Below the pieces are notes generated by a model. That model was not told where the DNA came from. It searched no databases and was given only the letters and a program-made list of their open reading frames with translations. Position numbers and translations under genes: made by a program. Below are positions 1 to 11,335 of a DNA stretch of 64,000 bases, piece by piece. Position 1 is the first letter of the stretch. The number at the start of each line of letters is the position of its first letter. Origin of the DNA: Eonycteris spelaea (taxonomy: Eukaryota > Chordata > Mammalia > Chiroptera > Pteropodidae); contig PUFA01000084.1 of the NCBI GenBank assembly GCA_003508835.1, positions 6,510,001 to 6,574,000 on the forward strand. Direction: 5' to 3'.

Positions 1-82
1 CTTACTATATCAAACCATTACACTGTAAACTTTAAATGTACACAGTGTTATATGTTAATTATATCTCAATAAAGCGGGGGGG
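1..82 (+). mobile_element. L1 3' end (tail only)
   Basis: The window opens inside the 3' end of a LINE-1. The phrase around 48-76 (TGTTAATTATATCTCAATAAAG) is the usual last part of many mammalian L1M-type 3' UTRs, with the AATAAA signal at 68-73 followed by a G-rich remnant instead of a clean poly(A). The rest of the element lies left of the window. Nothing here codes for protein. Confidence 0.7.
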
Positions 83-2244
83 AATGGGGGGCGCAAGGGA
101 AGTACCTCAGTGTGCAGACACTGTTACCAGGGTGAACTGTGCAGAGGAATAAGTTACTGGTGGTAAAATTTAAGGCAGATATAAAATATGAAACAGTGAA
201 CATATTTCTGGAGGGTCCATGTCAACAGCCAGGGCCCCTTCTACCACCTGTATTTTTTAAAATTCATGTCAGAAAGGGATGAGCATCTGGAGAGAGTGAA
301 GTCAGGCTGGGAATCAGAGCCAGATGCAGCTTCTTTTCTGGGTAGATGGAGCCCTAGATAATTGGACCCAGGTGTCTGGGTGGGCCGAGCTTTCAAGGTG
401 TAATCAAGCCTACTTAAGATTATAAACAGCATGTGTCCTTCACTTGTCAGAATTCTCAGGGCCTCACATTTGACAGGAATCTCTAGTCCCTCCCTTCAAA
501 CTAAATTCCTCTCATCCCCCTGCTGTTTCTCACTGCCCAGTTCCTGTGACTATTGTTCTTCGTGCTACCAAAGTGAATATTGCTTCAATTCTTTTTCCCA
601 TCCCCAGAATCTGTCAGGTCAATCTCCTGCCCATGAGACCTAGTATCAAGGATTCTGGAAGTGGAGCTTCAAATAGGTAAAGAGATGGAGTCTGGGCAGT
701 CCACACAGATGGGATTTCTCCATGGCAGTTCTGATGTAATGCAAATTCATGGGGATCACCATCTGACAAACTTCACAGTGATTCCCAGTACAACTCCTGG
801 CATGCTGAAATCATACCAAGGACTTACCACAGCTAACGCCTGACATTTACAAGTTAGCACTTGCGATTTTGACAATTTTGACCAACTTTCAGGACCCATG
901 AAATGCCACTCTCTCATTTCCTTGAGGTACAAATTTGAACTTCCTGTATGTGGGGCTATCCCACCTCCGACTAGTGATTGAGTTAACAGCTCGGCATCCA
1001 GATTTCAAGGCAACTTTGTGTATTTTCTTATATATGGGCAATGATATAAATTCTCCCTAGGGTACAAAATGGACTCTAACATTTTCACTTACACGCTACT
1101 ATAATTTGTGGGGGAAATTATATGCTATTGAGGTATGCACAAAAGTGAAGCTCCATGAGGAGATGCTTTTGATTTTCATGGGTATGTTACAGTCTGTTTT
1201 CTAACCCTTCTCCTAGGTTCTAAGAGCAAGATTAATTCCATGTCCTCAATAGACAAGGTAAATTTATTACCTTCAGGATGTCCAGATCAGTAAAGGAACT
1301 TATAAGAGTATCCACTGCACAGACCTTAGCCACAAAGGTGGGCAAACCTGCCCATGTCCTCAAACTATCACAGGGTCACTCTCCCTACTCTAAAGCTAAG
1401 GAAGCTCCTGTTGCAGCCTGTTTAGGGGTCAGCAGCAGGCAGTCCAGGGCAGGCCTCCAAGGACCCTTCCCCCACCCATGTGGGAGTGGTTAATGTAGGG
1501 CCTCCTCCCCTGTGGAGAGTTAATTGGAAATGTTACACTTCAAGAGGAAAAACAAGAGTAATGGAAAAGGCATCTGTGTGTGACCAAAGCCTTAAGTGAA
1601 AACAGGTTTTTCTCTTCTCACGGTCTGGGAAACTGAGGAGAAGCAGCCAGGGAGAGAGGAAATGTAGCTACTCACCTGGGGATGGACTGCCATGAGGGGT
1701 GCGTGCAGGGGGGCGCATACAAGGCGGGTGGTAGATTTGGTGGAATTGGGGGAAGACAGGGAAGGTTGGGCGAGGAACTTGAAATGAAGCAAGGCTGTGA
1801 TAGTTGGAATGAAGTGAGGCAGTGGTAGGTGGTTAAGTAAGGAGGGGGTTCCGAGACTCTTTCCCTTTGTTTTCCTTTGGGGCGTGGCTAGGGTGAGGAG
1901 GGAGTGACAGAATTAAGATAAACTAGGGTGTTATCTGGTGGCCTCTGAGGAAACTGGGACGTCTGATTAATTAATGATTTAAGGAATTAAGCACATATAA
2001 ACTCAGTACTAAGTTGTATCTGCTGCTCTCTTCTGAACTCATTACTATCCAGATAAGCTCACCTTTTCTCAGGCCCCTTCCGATGCTTGTCTTGGCTGCC
2101 CTTCTATTAGCCTCTGCCACTCTGCCACAGTTACCTTATTTTTATAGAGAACCATTTTTTTCTCAAACCAAACTTATTGGACATGGAGACTCCCGGCTTG
2201 GTATGCATCTGGGCCCAGTCTGTTGTTTTCAAATATATTAATTA
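83..2244. other. Unassigned DNA, no gene or named repeat seen
   Basis: About 2.1 kb in which I recognise no repeat family, exon or RNA gene. Small ORFs on both strands are at most 75 codons and show no family motif. A G-rich patch lies at about 1690-1770 (several runs of four or more G). It is not a CpG island by eye. The stretch could be unique intergenic or intronic DNA, or repeats too old to recognise. Confidence 0.5.
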
Positions 2245-2425
2245 ATTCCATAAACGTTGATTGAACCATTCTGGGCTAGAAATGGTGCCAGACACTGGAA
2301 ATAGTCACTTTCCTTTAGACTAGTAAGAAACAAATACATGAGCAGTTGAGAGACAAGGTGACAGAATCATGAAATCCCAGAAGGGCACCTGACTCAGTTT
2401 TGAGAGGTGAGATCTTCTTGGATAT
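2245..2425 (-). mobile_element. L2 fragment (weak)
   Basis: The order 'attgaaccattctgggct', 'ggtgccagacactgg', then a degraded 'aagaaacaaatacatgagc' follows the reverse complement of the L2 3' region (TTATTGAGCACC...GTGCCAGGCACTG...). It is strongly diverged and its ends are unclear. A MIR tail is the alternative, since MIR and L2 share the 3' end. Confidence 0.42.
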
Positions 2426-2504
2426 GTGATTTGATCTGATGTGTGGTGAGTTGGAGTTGCAAGCAAAAAAGAGGAAGAGAGGAACTTGGAGACAGGACTT
2501 GGTT

Positions 2505-2650
2505 CATATCTCAGCATTGCTTCTTCTAAATTGAGGGACATAAGTTTAGTCATCCATGTGATGTCTCTGGTAACACCTACCCCATTGGGTTGTTATGAAA
2601 ATTATAAAATAACATAAGCTACAAGGTGCTATACATAGCCCAGACTTCTG
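2505..2650 (+). mobile_element. MIR SINE fragment (weak)
   Basis: The segment runs through diverged MIR landmarks in order: 'catatctcagc', 'gtctctggtaacacctacccc', 'ttgggttgttatgaaaattataaa', 'aaggtgctat'. These mirror the MIR sequence 'ctacctcatagggttgttgtgaggattaaa'. The 5' half is poorly preserved. MIRs are tRNA-derived SINEs mobilised long ago by L2. Confidence 0.42.
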
Positions 2651-3404
2651 GTGTCCCAGTGGCCTTCACCTACATCCTCTTCTCTGTTGGCACCTACCTG
2701 CGTGAGCACACTGCAAACCTGTCAGTGCTCAGCTGCTCAACCTCTAGGATCTCAAACCACAAAAGTTCCTGTGCTTTAAGCTCTCACCTCTCCCCCATTC
2801 CCGCTCACCAATGATAAACTGACCCTCTCACCCTCTTTGTGAAATTTAGTCTTTGATCTTATCCTACTCAGCTATCTGTCCCAACAACCTCATTTGCTTT
2901 CCTCCCCATGTGAGACCCCATGGTCAGCCAATGAGTGATTCTTTCTGGTCTTTTCCATCCCTTTGCCTCTCGGCTTCCACTATGTGTGCCACCAACCTGT
3001 GCTCAACTGCGCTGTCTTCTCCAGATCCCTGCTCCTGGTGTTTGAACATGCTAGAGAAAGCCCAGACTGCATAGTTCCATTACACCTGCATGCTTTCCAA
3101 ACACCACTGATTCCTTGCTATTTCTTAGTTGTCTTTTTATTTATTTCTATTAAAATAAGTCAACGTATGTAAAGGACCTAGCACTTAGCCTGAAATACAG
3201 TAGGAGCCCCATATATTCACTTCCCTTTCCTCTTCATCTGATTCCTGATCACATTACCCAGGGTTCCTAGTTCAACCTTTTCCATTCCTCTCACATCTCT
3301 GATTTCCTTCAGCCCTAAGCTTTTGCTATTTTATACAAGGTCATTCTGCTTCCTAATTCTCAGTTTATAAATAAAGTTTCAGAGAACATGGCCTCAATCA
3401 TCTA
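2651..3404. other. Pyrimidine-rich stretch, possible L2 remains
   Basis: C/T-rich DNA. At 3230-3370 phrases such as 'cattcctctcacatctctga' and 'aagcttttgctattttatac' weakly recall the L2 3' untranslated region on the plus strand. At about 3130-3215 'aaaggacctagcacttagcctga' looks like a short MIR or L2 tail. Neither is secure. The ORFs at 2626-3172 have no recognisable protein similarity and follow the pyrimidine bias. Confidence 0.35.
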
Positions 3405-3582
3405 GCCTGGTCTAGTCATGTCACTAAGCCTCAGTTTCCTTATAAAAGTCTCAAATGATAAGAGAGACTTAAAAATACCCAATGCCGTTGGACTGTTCAT
3501 AGGATTAAATGAGATCATATGTGTTGTGTGCTTAGGATAGGATCTTTCATGGCATACTCAATAAATGTTAGCTGTTATGATG
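3405..3582 (+). mobile_element. MIR SINE
   Basis: Good match by eye to the MIR core and tail: 'ctagtcatgtcactaagcctcagtttcct', then 'taggattaaatgagatcatat', then 'catactcaataaatgtta'. The tRNA-like 5' part is missing or decayed. Confidence 0.75.
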
Positions 3583-3589
3583 GTGATAA

Positions 3590-4300
3590 CTTTTGATGCA
3601 TGTTAAAGATTTATCTTCTCTGTCTCAGAGAAATAGTTGCCAGAACAAACTTGTGCTTCAGTCTCTCTCGACTCTTAGAAGACCTTCATCTATAATAACC
3701 TCTCTTCTTCAATCTCTTCCTTTCCACTGGCTTCTACTTCAGAATCTAGGAACATGTCATCTTTCCCATCTTAAAAAAATAACATATTGAATACTATGTC
3801 TCAACTCTGCTATCACCTCTGTCTATATATCTCAACTGGCTGTTCAACTTAGCCGAGTGGTATTGATAATTATGGTATTTCTCTTTACCCATGCCTACCT
3901 CAAGCTTACCCACAATTCCCTTGAAACCTGGCTTCCACCCTCACAAACAGCTTTCTTAAAGAAGCTATGAACATTTTTTTATATGAACATATAAAAAAAT
4001 GACCTGTTCATATATGACCTCTTCTTAACTTCTCAAGTCATCTCTGCAGCCTCCTTTGATGCTGGCATCTCCAATCTTTAACTCCCTTTTCTCTTTGTTG
4101 CGCTCCCTTTCTTCTGGCCACCCATTTCTGTTTCCTTCTCTGGCTCCTCTTCCTCCTATACATAGATGAATGTATATAATTTTAAGAATCAGACCTCATC
4201 TTTTCTTTTTTCTTGCTTTACACGGTTTCCATGGACAACTTTTCTGATTTCATGACTTTAGCAGTCACCTCCCTGGTTATACCTCTCAGATCTTTGTCTC
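3590..4300 (+). mobile_element. L2 LINE, internal part, left of an L1 insertion
   Basis: The pyrimidine-rich text matches the internal and 3' L2 sequence: 'acctctcttcttcaatctcttcc', 'tttgatgctggcatctcc', then 'tctgtttccttctctggctcc'. The match resumes at 4920 after an L1 tail, so both halves belong to one old L2 copy. The reverse transcriptase reading frame is destroyed. A perfect AT-rich palindrome (3972-4001) lies inside this half. Confidence 0.6.
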
Positions 4301-4302
4301 AA

Positions 4303-4912
4303 TGACACAACTACTTAGAAAAACACTTTGACATTATTCTGAAGAGCTGAATACTTGTATGCTTTATGACCCAGCAATTCCACCCGTAGGTATAAGCCCA
4401 AGAGTAACTGATATACATATGAACCAGGAAATATGTTTAAAAAATGTTCATAGCTCACTGTTCAGAATAGCAAAAAAATGGAAACTCAAATGACCAATGA
4501 CAATAGAGAAATTGTGTATTTTCACACAATAGAATATTATACAGCAATGAAAATTAATGATATTCAGCCACATATAACATGTATGAATCTTAGAGACATG
4601 ATGTTGAGTGACAAAAGCAGGTTCCAACAGACATGATTAGCATAGTCTTTTTATAATGTTAAAAAAAAACAAGCAAAAGCAAAATTAATCATTTACTTTT
4701 TAGACAAGAATATATATGTAATAACACAGAAAACAAACCAAAGAATTAAAGACATAGAAACCTGGATTATGGTCTCCTCTGATGTGGAGGGATGGGATAT
4801 GGATGAGCCCCTGGGTGGGTGCAGGTTGTTAGTAGTGGTTAGTTCTTGTACTGGGCTATCGGTTCATAGTGTTCATCATATTATTAAAGGTAAAATAAAA
4901 TAAATAAGATAG
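4303..4912 (+). mobile_element. Old L1 3' end inserted in L2
   Basis: Classic L1 3' ORF2 and UTR landmarks occur in order: 'gacccagcaattccacccgtaggtata', 'atgttcatagctcactg', 'caatagaatattatacagcaatgaaa', 'gacaaaagcag', and an A-rich end at about 4890-4910. The copy is 5' truncated and heavily mutated. Its flanks carry the two halves of an L2, so it inserted after that L2 was fixed. Confidence 0.72.
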
Positions 4913-4919
4913 GGTCATG

Positions 4920-5120
4920 AATGGATTAATGATGAAGAAAATCTAGTTCAACCTCTCTCCTAAATTCCATTCCTGTTTTTCTAACTGCCTATACTTATTT
5001 ATTTAATTATTTCATTAGCTTTTGAAACGCAAAATGTGAAAAACTGACTTTATATTCATCTTAAAATTTGCTTAGTCTCCTTAATCCAAAAATTTTATAA
5101 GTGACCTTCACCTACTCCAA
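4920..5120 (+). mobile_element. L2 LINE, continuation right of the L1
   Basis: 'cctctctcctaaattcca...ctaactgcctatac' followed by 'ttttgaaacgcaaaatgtgaaaaactga' matches the L2 run 'cctctctcctgaactcca...caactgcctact...tctcaaacttaacatgtccaaaactga'. This is the expected continuation of the L2 at 3590-4300. Confidence 0.5.
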
Positions 5121-6634
5121 AGCAGTCTGGCTTATGCCTAGACTTCTAAAAGACTCTTTGTTTCCCCTTAATTCAGCTACTTGCCAAGTCTTACTTTAAT
5201 TCCTAGTAAGATGCATTTAAAAAGAAGCAGAACCAGAATTCTGACCCATATTGCTTGTTGCCACAGCCTACATTTTAATCACCTTTGTACTGATGATAGT
5301 GAATCAAAGTGATCCCTGGACAATGACTTCTGGCATTGAGGCCTGAAGATTCATCTGCCCTTCCCTGCAGGGTAGCTGAGACACTAATATGCTCTTCCCA
5401 TAAACCCACCTTCTGTTAAGCTCTTGCCTCTCCAAATTCAGGCTGCTGAGAACCTACACCCACCCCCTCTAGTCCTGCCCAGTGTTCTGGCTCCGACAAA
5501 CTTTGCCAGGCCTGCTGGACAGCTCTTAAGGCCACCCTGTAGGGAGGAGGGCTACACTAGGCTCAGTGTTGACGGGAATAAACAGCTCTTGTGAGCAGCT
5601 GGGCCAGATGGAATCGCTGGCTTTTTCTTTTCTTGAGCCCTGCTGAGCAGCAATCTCCAAGAGCAACCATAAAGGACAGCCTCAATGGGATACTATAGGA
5701 CCAATGCGGAAGATAGGCTGGGGCCATGATGGAGGAAGGAGGTTGAAAGCACAGCCTCAAAAGTCGCTTCTCTGCCTGGAGAAATGATTATTCCTAATAA
5801 GAACACAGCAGTTCCTGTTTACAGTTGTTTCAAACATCCCTCACACCACAACCCATTGCGAAATATATGCCAAGGCCCAGCAACCTTTTCTGTTTAAGAC
5901 TCCTCTGACTTTACAGCTGGTTGGGTCTGCACCCTTACTGGATTCTGGCCTCTGCTCCCTTACAGAGTAGGCCCATTCTCTCCGTGCCTCTTAACCCAAT
6001 TTCTCTGCCCTCTTTTATTTTTCTGTTTACCCACATGGCTCCTACTGTGAGCCTAAGCACGTGAGCAATGAACACCTATAGACCCTCCGGTGAGATAATT
6101 AGCATTTCTTCAGATGTCTAGTCACCGAATACAGGAATTCTTCAAAATGCAAAGTAGACAATTCCCAAGAGATTGCCTGTAAAGGGAAATTATGTAATTC
6201 AAACCCTATGGCTTCACGTTCTGGGAGCTGAGATGTTTCCTGGCTGCTCTGCCAGAAGGGTAAAGTCAGCATTGCAGATGAGGGGTCTTGGGATGTAGAA
6301 AGGAGAATTCTTCTATAAGAAAGTCTGCTTTCTTTAGACAGTTTAGGGAACCCCTTTTTTTCTTAAACACTCAACATTTATTAAAGATCTACAGTATAAA
6401 ATAGTGCTGTTTCCAGGACTATTGGCTCCTCTTGAGGTTTTTTAGAGAACTGGATTCTTGACTACTACTTTGTTTTTCTCCTTTTATTTTCTTCTAACCC
6501 CCTCTTTCTCTCTCTCATTGAAGGGACAGAGCTCCCATACTCTAAGGACTGGGGCCATTTAAAAGTACTTTTGATTGCAATGAAGGAATAGGAAGCTGCT
6601 ACGGTATTGTCTGTGATAGGAGTCTGGGCTCTCA
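5121..6634. other. Unassigned DNA
   Basis: Nothing nameable seen in 1.5 kb. The minus ORF 5563-5760 (65 codons) has no motif. An EcoRI-like 'gaattc' and short T-runs occur but carry no meaning by themselves. Base composition is ordinary. Confidence 0.45.
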
Positions 6635-6812
6635 AGTTAGCAGGGTTTTGTGATGTCAGCTCTATAATTAGCTCTGGACCTGGGTCGTGGAATAAAATTC
6701 TTAATATCTAGTATAGAGATTATAATAGTTACCTTGTAGAGTGGTGAAAATTAAACAAGATGCATAGTTAGCATTATAATGATCAATAAATGATGACTGT
6801 CATTTTTATTAA
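6635..6812 (+). mobile_element. MIR SINE
   Basis: MIR landmarks in order: 'gctctggacctggg', 'taatagttaccttgtagagtggtgaaaattaaacaagatgcat' (broken by substitutions) and 'gatcaataaatgatgactgtcattttta'. The last is the usual MIR tail with 'tcaataaatg...tta'. Confidence 0.7.
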
Positions 6813-7141
6813 TATCATTGCTTCACCTAAATGGAACTCATCTAAGAAACTCATCCACCTTGAACTCAGCCAAAAACTAGAAAGTCAAAAGAAAAAGGTC
6901 TCTGAGCAGCTAAAATTTGTGTCTGTGGGCTGAGACGCAAATACCTTACTCACAGATGAGATTCTTATTTTAAGCCTATTTAATATTGTATATGGAACTA
7001 TATCAGGCTCACGGCAGGGAGCAGCAAATTAAACAGGGAAGCACACAAGAAGCATTAAGGTTTGAGAGGTGAATTCTGATGATGGGTAACAGACTACAGA
7101 AATAAGACATATAGCCACACATTATTTAGAGGCATTTAGAA

Positions 7142-7345
7142 TAAGGCAATTTATTGAGTACCCACTGGGTGGTGGATATTCTATTGGGTGTATTGGGCAT
7201 ACTGTTTAATTTAATCCTCAGCAGTGTGTATTTTTATTCTTGATACCATAAAGGTACATATGGAGGTTCACAGAGTTTAAGAAATTTGTTGCAAAGCTAG
7301 GAAAGGGGTATGACCTCAGAGCCCGCCTACATTTAAAGCCTCCAC
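7142..7345 (-). mobile_element. MIR SINE
   Basis: Reverse-complement MIR: 'tttattgagtacccactg' (tail), 'tttaatttaatcctcagcagtg', 'ggaggttcacagagtttaagaaatttg', then 'agctaggaaaggggtatgacctc'. It covers most of the element except the tRNA-like head. Confidence 0.7.
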
Positions 7346-7499
7346 GTATACTGATACTCCACACTCTCTCCTATATAGTTTTTTTGATCTATGAAGGTCC
7401 CAAGTCCATCTTCCACCCTCCTTCTCATCCTTTCTTTCCTTCCTTTCTTCCTCCTATCTATCCACTTGATAACTCAGAGTCCCTGAATTCAGGGTACTT

Positions 7500-7745
7500 T
7501 AAAAAACCTTTTTATTTAGAAGAATTTTAAACTTCCAAGAAACTGCAAAAATAATTCCCATGTACCCTTCTCCCAGCTTCCCCCAATGATACTATCATAC
7601 ATAAGTATACTCCATTATCGAAGAAAGGAAATTAATACCAGTACAATGCCAGTAAACAGACTACATACCTTATTTGGATTTCATTAGTTTTTGCATGCAC
7701 TCATTTCTCAAAAAGCTTATAGTCTAGTATTTTTCTTATTATAGC
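7500..7745 (-). mobile_element. L1 3' UTR fragment
   Basis: The text 'acttccaagaaactgcaaaaataattccca...tacccttctcccagcttcccc' is the reverse of an old L1M-type 3' UTR (compare '...gtttacagaaaaat...agttcccatatacccc...'). The fragment has lost its poly(A) end. Confidence 0.62.
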
Positions 7746-8639
7746 ATAATTTGTAATTGGCATTCTTAAAGTAAAATCAAGTTCACGTTTAAGAAGTTAA
7801 GAAAAGGTATATGACTTTGAGAAAGATTTCATTCGAAATAATCGAAAAAAAGTTTTGGCACTTTGCTCTCTGGACCATTTAGCTCTGTAAAATAATGAAT
7901 TTTCCAAAGCATTCTAGATAGATGGAGGTGACAGTCTCTGATTTCTCTTCAGAATATGATGGAATTGGCCAAGTCTTTAATGATACAGAAATCTTATAAA
8001 GAATTTAGTCCATGTTCAAGGTGTCTATGTTTAACTGTGCAGAAATTTTTCCCATCATGCTGCTTTTCATTTCCAAAATGCATCAGGACACCATATTACA
8101 CAGTGTGGGCGGAATATTTGTAAGTTTGGCTATCTCCTCAATTCCTTCCATGTGTGCCTCGGAATTTAAGTGCTGGAGTCAGGCATTTCTGAATACAATT
8201 TTCCATATGTAGATTCACCACTACCCACTGAAGCACACACATCTGATCCAATTGACTGAGCTGTGAGATTACTCTTTCTTTGAGAATACTTAGAGTGATC
8301 AGAAGTGAGACAGAATGGTGTTTGCTGGTTCTGATCTAGGCATGCTCAGCCCAAGAAAGCTAACTGTTTCTGCTGGTCTCAGACTGCACAACACTCAGAA
8401 TAAATCCCTTCAACAAGGCTCTCATGTTCTTTCACCTCGTTATTTTCTCCTTTCTGCTGCTTGTGTATGACCTTTCTAGGTGGCCATTTTCTGTTTCCGA
8501 AACAAACAAAGAAAGGCCTTCCCAGTGACATTTTACAGAAATGTCCCACTAGACTTAGCAGGTAGGTTCCAAACTGGCCCTGGCACCTAAACTCTCAAAT
8601 GTGTTTTCTCTTCTATAATTTCCATTTTTGCTAGCGTTG
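7746..8639. other. Unassigned DNA
   Basis: No repeat or exon recognised. The 66-codon ORF at 8012-8212 contains no family signature. Confidence 0.45.
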
Positions 8640-8905
8640 TGAAACTTGAACGGTGTTCTTAATGCTGCCTTTTCCTTAGCCCCTCACATCTGCTGTCGAT
8701 TCCATCTCTTGCTCATTTCTCTTCTGTACTGTCATTTCCATTTTTACTCCCTTGAATCTTGGGCAGGCAAGAAGGAAGCTGGCTACTCGCCTTTGCCAGG
8801 TTGTGAACTCTCTGGGGGTCGAGACTGCATCTTAGCCACCACTGTGCCTCTGAGACAACTTGACAGATGGCAGGCCCTCAGTGATATCAGCTGAGTATTT
8901 AATTC
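8640..8905 (+). mobile_element. L2 3' end (diverged)
   Basis: 'ttgtgaactctctgggggtcgagactgcatctta...caggccctcagtgatatcagctga' follows the L2 ending 'ctgtgagctccttgagggcagggactg...aggcactcaataaatatttgttga'. Upstream CT-rich text (8660-8750) is compatible with more L2. Divergence is high. Confidence 0.5.
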
Positions 8906-10932
8906 AGTTGCAGAATATCATTCCTGGGGGACTAATTCCCTAGGCAGTGCTCTGCTCCTTTTAGGCTGGGCTCAAAGGTTGCAGAAGAGGGAAGACAATG
9001 CGGAGGCAGGCCAAGCAGCCTGGGGGACATGGACCTCCCTCTGCCTTTGCTTCTCACCACTTGCTTAGGCCACTGCTACCTGCTCAGCAGCTGTCCTCTG
9101 TTCTCCTGTTACCCCAAACTTTCAGGTCCCCTTGTGGGAACTAGTGAGCCTATTATCTTAGAGTTGACAGTCATGGATCTAGAGTTCCTGTTATCTATTC
9201 TTGGCAACATGCCATCCCTCCTCATTCGATAACGATTCATTGAGTTTCTTCTTTGTGTTAGATGCACTGAAGTTCTTCCATCAGAATCTCTTATGTTCTC
9301 TATTGTTCACTCACTCATTGAGTTTATATAGGACATTTATATATAAACATTGTGTGCATATATGTACATCAGCATTGCTTTGAAACTCACTCACCTACCC
9401 ATTTTACCACTTCACCTGTAAGTGAATCCGCACTTGGAGACCAAAATGGTGGCTCTCCATTCCCAGGGCCAGCTTTGGATAGGCCCTAAAAAGGAACATG
9501 GAATATCCTACATTTGCTGCCTCATGCCCCACTTTGAGATCAATCAGATCATTGAAAATCCACCCCATAGAACTATATCTTTGAGCTGCATTCTGGTGGA
9601 TTTTCTTTGCCAGGTACTTTCAAACTTCAAAAGTTGTGTATAACACCCTGGGATTTATGTCTTTTCTGCTTAAGGAGATAATCGGGCCACAGCCAGGTAT
9701 TTTGCAGGAATACGCATTGAACATGCATCTGGGGTATTGGTTGTAAAATATGCTTGGGAGGCTCCAAAGAGATTAAGCTTTGTCACTGTTGGGTATTGAA
9801 GGGTCACATAGTCTAATCAAGTGTGGCAGCCCAAGTCTGCCAATGCTGGGACTTCCAGCTATGCTTTGATTCACTGAAGAGACAGGGGTGTGAGCTTCAG
9901 CTGTGCTGGCTCTAAACCCCGTGAGCTCTCTGAAATTAGGATTCTGAAAAGGCCCTCAAATCTTTTTGTGTTAAAGGCGATGTATTTTTGGAAAAACACA
10001 ACTTCCTGTTTTTATCCTGAAAGTAAGGTTTTTAAATTTCCAAATAATGCTCATAAAGTTTTTCAGGCATCAAACAGATCTTGCATAACAATATTTTTAT
10101 GATTTAAGGGTAAGTAAATTAAAAGCATGTGCCTTATATGCCCCTTAAAATACACATGTGTTTTAAGATTATGGTGGGGGGGGAAGGACAAAAGGCACAT
10201 TGGGTTTCATGAGCCTTGAATGTTTGAAAAGTAGTTAGGACCTTTGATGAATTCCAAATAAAACTGGGTTCCCCTATCTATGGCAGACTGCTGTAAGTCA
10301 GTTTTTTTTTTCTATTGAAATAAATGGTCAGCCTAATCCCAGAAGAGAACAACAGCCCCCATGTCTGCAAGTAAGGCCCTGCAATGTGAGCCATCAGTTT
10401 CAGTGGAGAAAATGGGAGTGAGGTAATGGCCAGAGCCGTGCAGTTAACCCTCCTGAGTGGCCTGATTTATAACTGCTTTGGGAGCCTCAGAATATTACAT
10501 CGCTTGATTTCATATATACATAATGTCTTAGCCTTCCCACCCCACGTGTTAGGTAGTATTAAAGCATTTTCTACTGGGGCATGTAAAATCTTGGCTTTGG
10601 TCCAAGTGAAAATTCAGCCACCCCTTGGGCATTATAATTGAGGTCTGAATAGAACTTGGCATCATCCTAGGGTCCCTCAATCAAATCAGCTAACATTAAA
10701 TGCCTACTAGAGGAAGGTGGTCTTAAGATTGGGGGCAGGTGGAGGTAGAGAAGGAAGGGCATTAAAAAAATTCAGAAACTCAAAAGACAAAGTCCTAGTT
10801 TCAAGTAGCTAATGATCCAGCTGAGGGGCTAAAATACATGGGAAATTATCAAATGCTCCCAGGCAGGTACAGATAAGAAATGCTGGACTAGGAAGGCTCT
10901 CTGAATTTTGATGGGCCCTGAGAATTGAGGTG
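8906..10932. other. Unassigned DNA
   Basis: Two kilobases without a nameable gene or repeat. A short 'gattcattgagtttcttctttgtgttagatgcactg' at about 9232-9268 could be a MIR or L2 tail in reverse but is too short to call. A G8-G9 run occurs at about 10173-10181. The several ORFs of 60-73 codons lack motifs. Confidence 0.45.
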
Positions 10933-11205
10933 GTTCATTCATTTGTGAAAATTCACTTGTGAAATGTTTATTGAACACCTATTATATGCCACATACTGGG
11001 CTTATACTGGGGATAGAGAGGTGAACCAGATAGGCTTGGTCCTTGCCCTTGGGCAGCTTGCATTTGAGTTGGGAAGATAGGCATCAAACAGCTAATTATA
11101 TCATTTACCCTTAATCGTGAGTGCTAAAACGGAGGACAGAGTACTTCTGGGAGATGCCTCTAGAAGAGGTATTTGGTTAAAGTTACATGAGGTGAATTGG
11201 CCTTG
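10933..11205 (-). mobile_element. L2 3' region
   Basis: Reverse L2: 'ttcattcatttgtgaaa', 'tgtttattgaacacctattatatgccacatactgggc', 'ggggatagagaggtgaacc', 'ttgcccttgggcagcttgcatttgag', and further on 'tctgggagatgcctctagaagagg'. The order and spacing fit the reverse of the last 250-300 bases of L2. Confidence 0.6.
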
Positions 11206-11335
11206 ACCCTTAGTCAAAGTTTGTTCCACTGATCAGCTTATTATAAATGCAGAATCTCAGGCCCCTCCTCAGTCTTAGTGCATCAGAATCTGCATTTTTA
11301 ACTCAATGCCAGGTAATTCTTAATGCATTAGATTT
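11206..11335 (+). mobile_element. MER5A-type hAT DNA transposon fragment
   Basis: The core 'aaatgcagaatctcaggcccctcctcag' followed by 'catcagaatctgcatttttaac' and 'aggtaattcttaatgcatta' is the MER5A signature. MER5A is a non-autonomous hAT-Charlie element (consensus knowledge). Terminal inverted repeats are not preserved, and the element abuts the L2 on its left. Confidence 0.8.
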
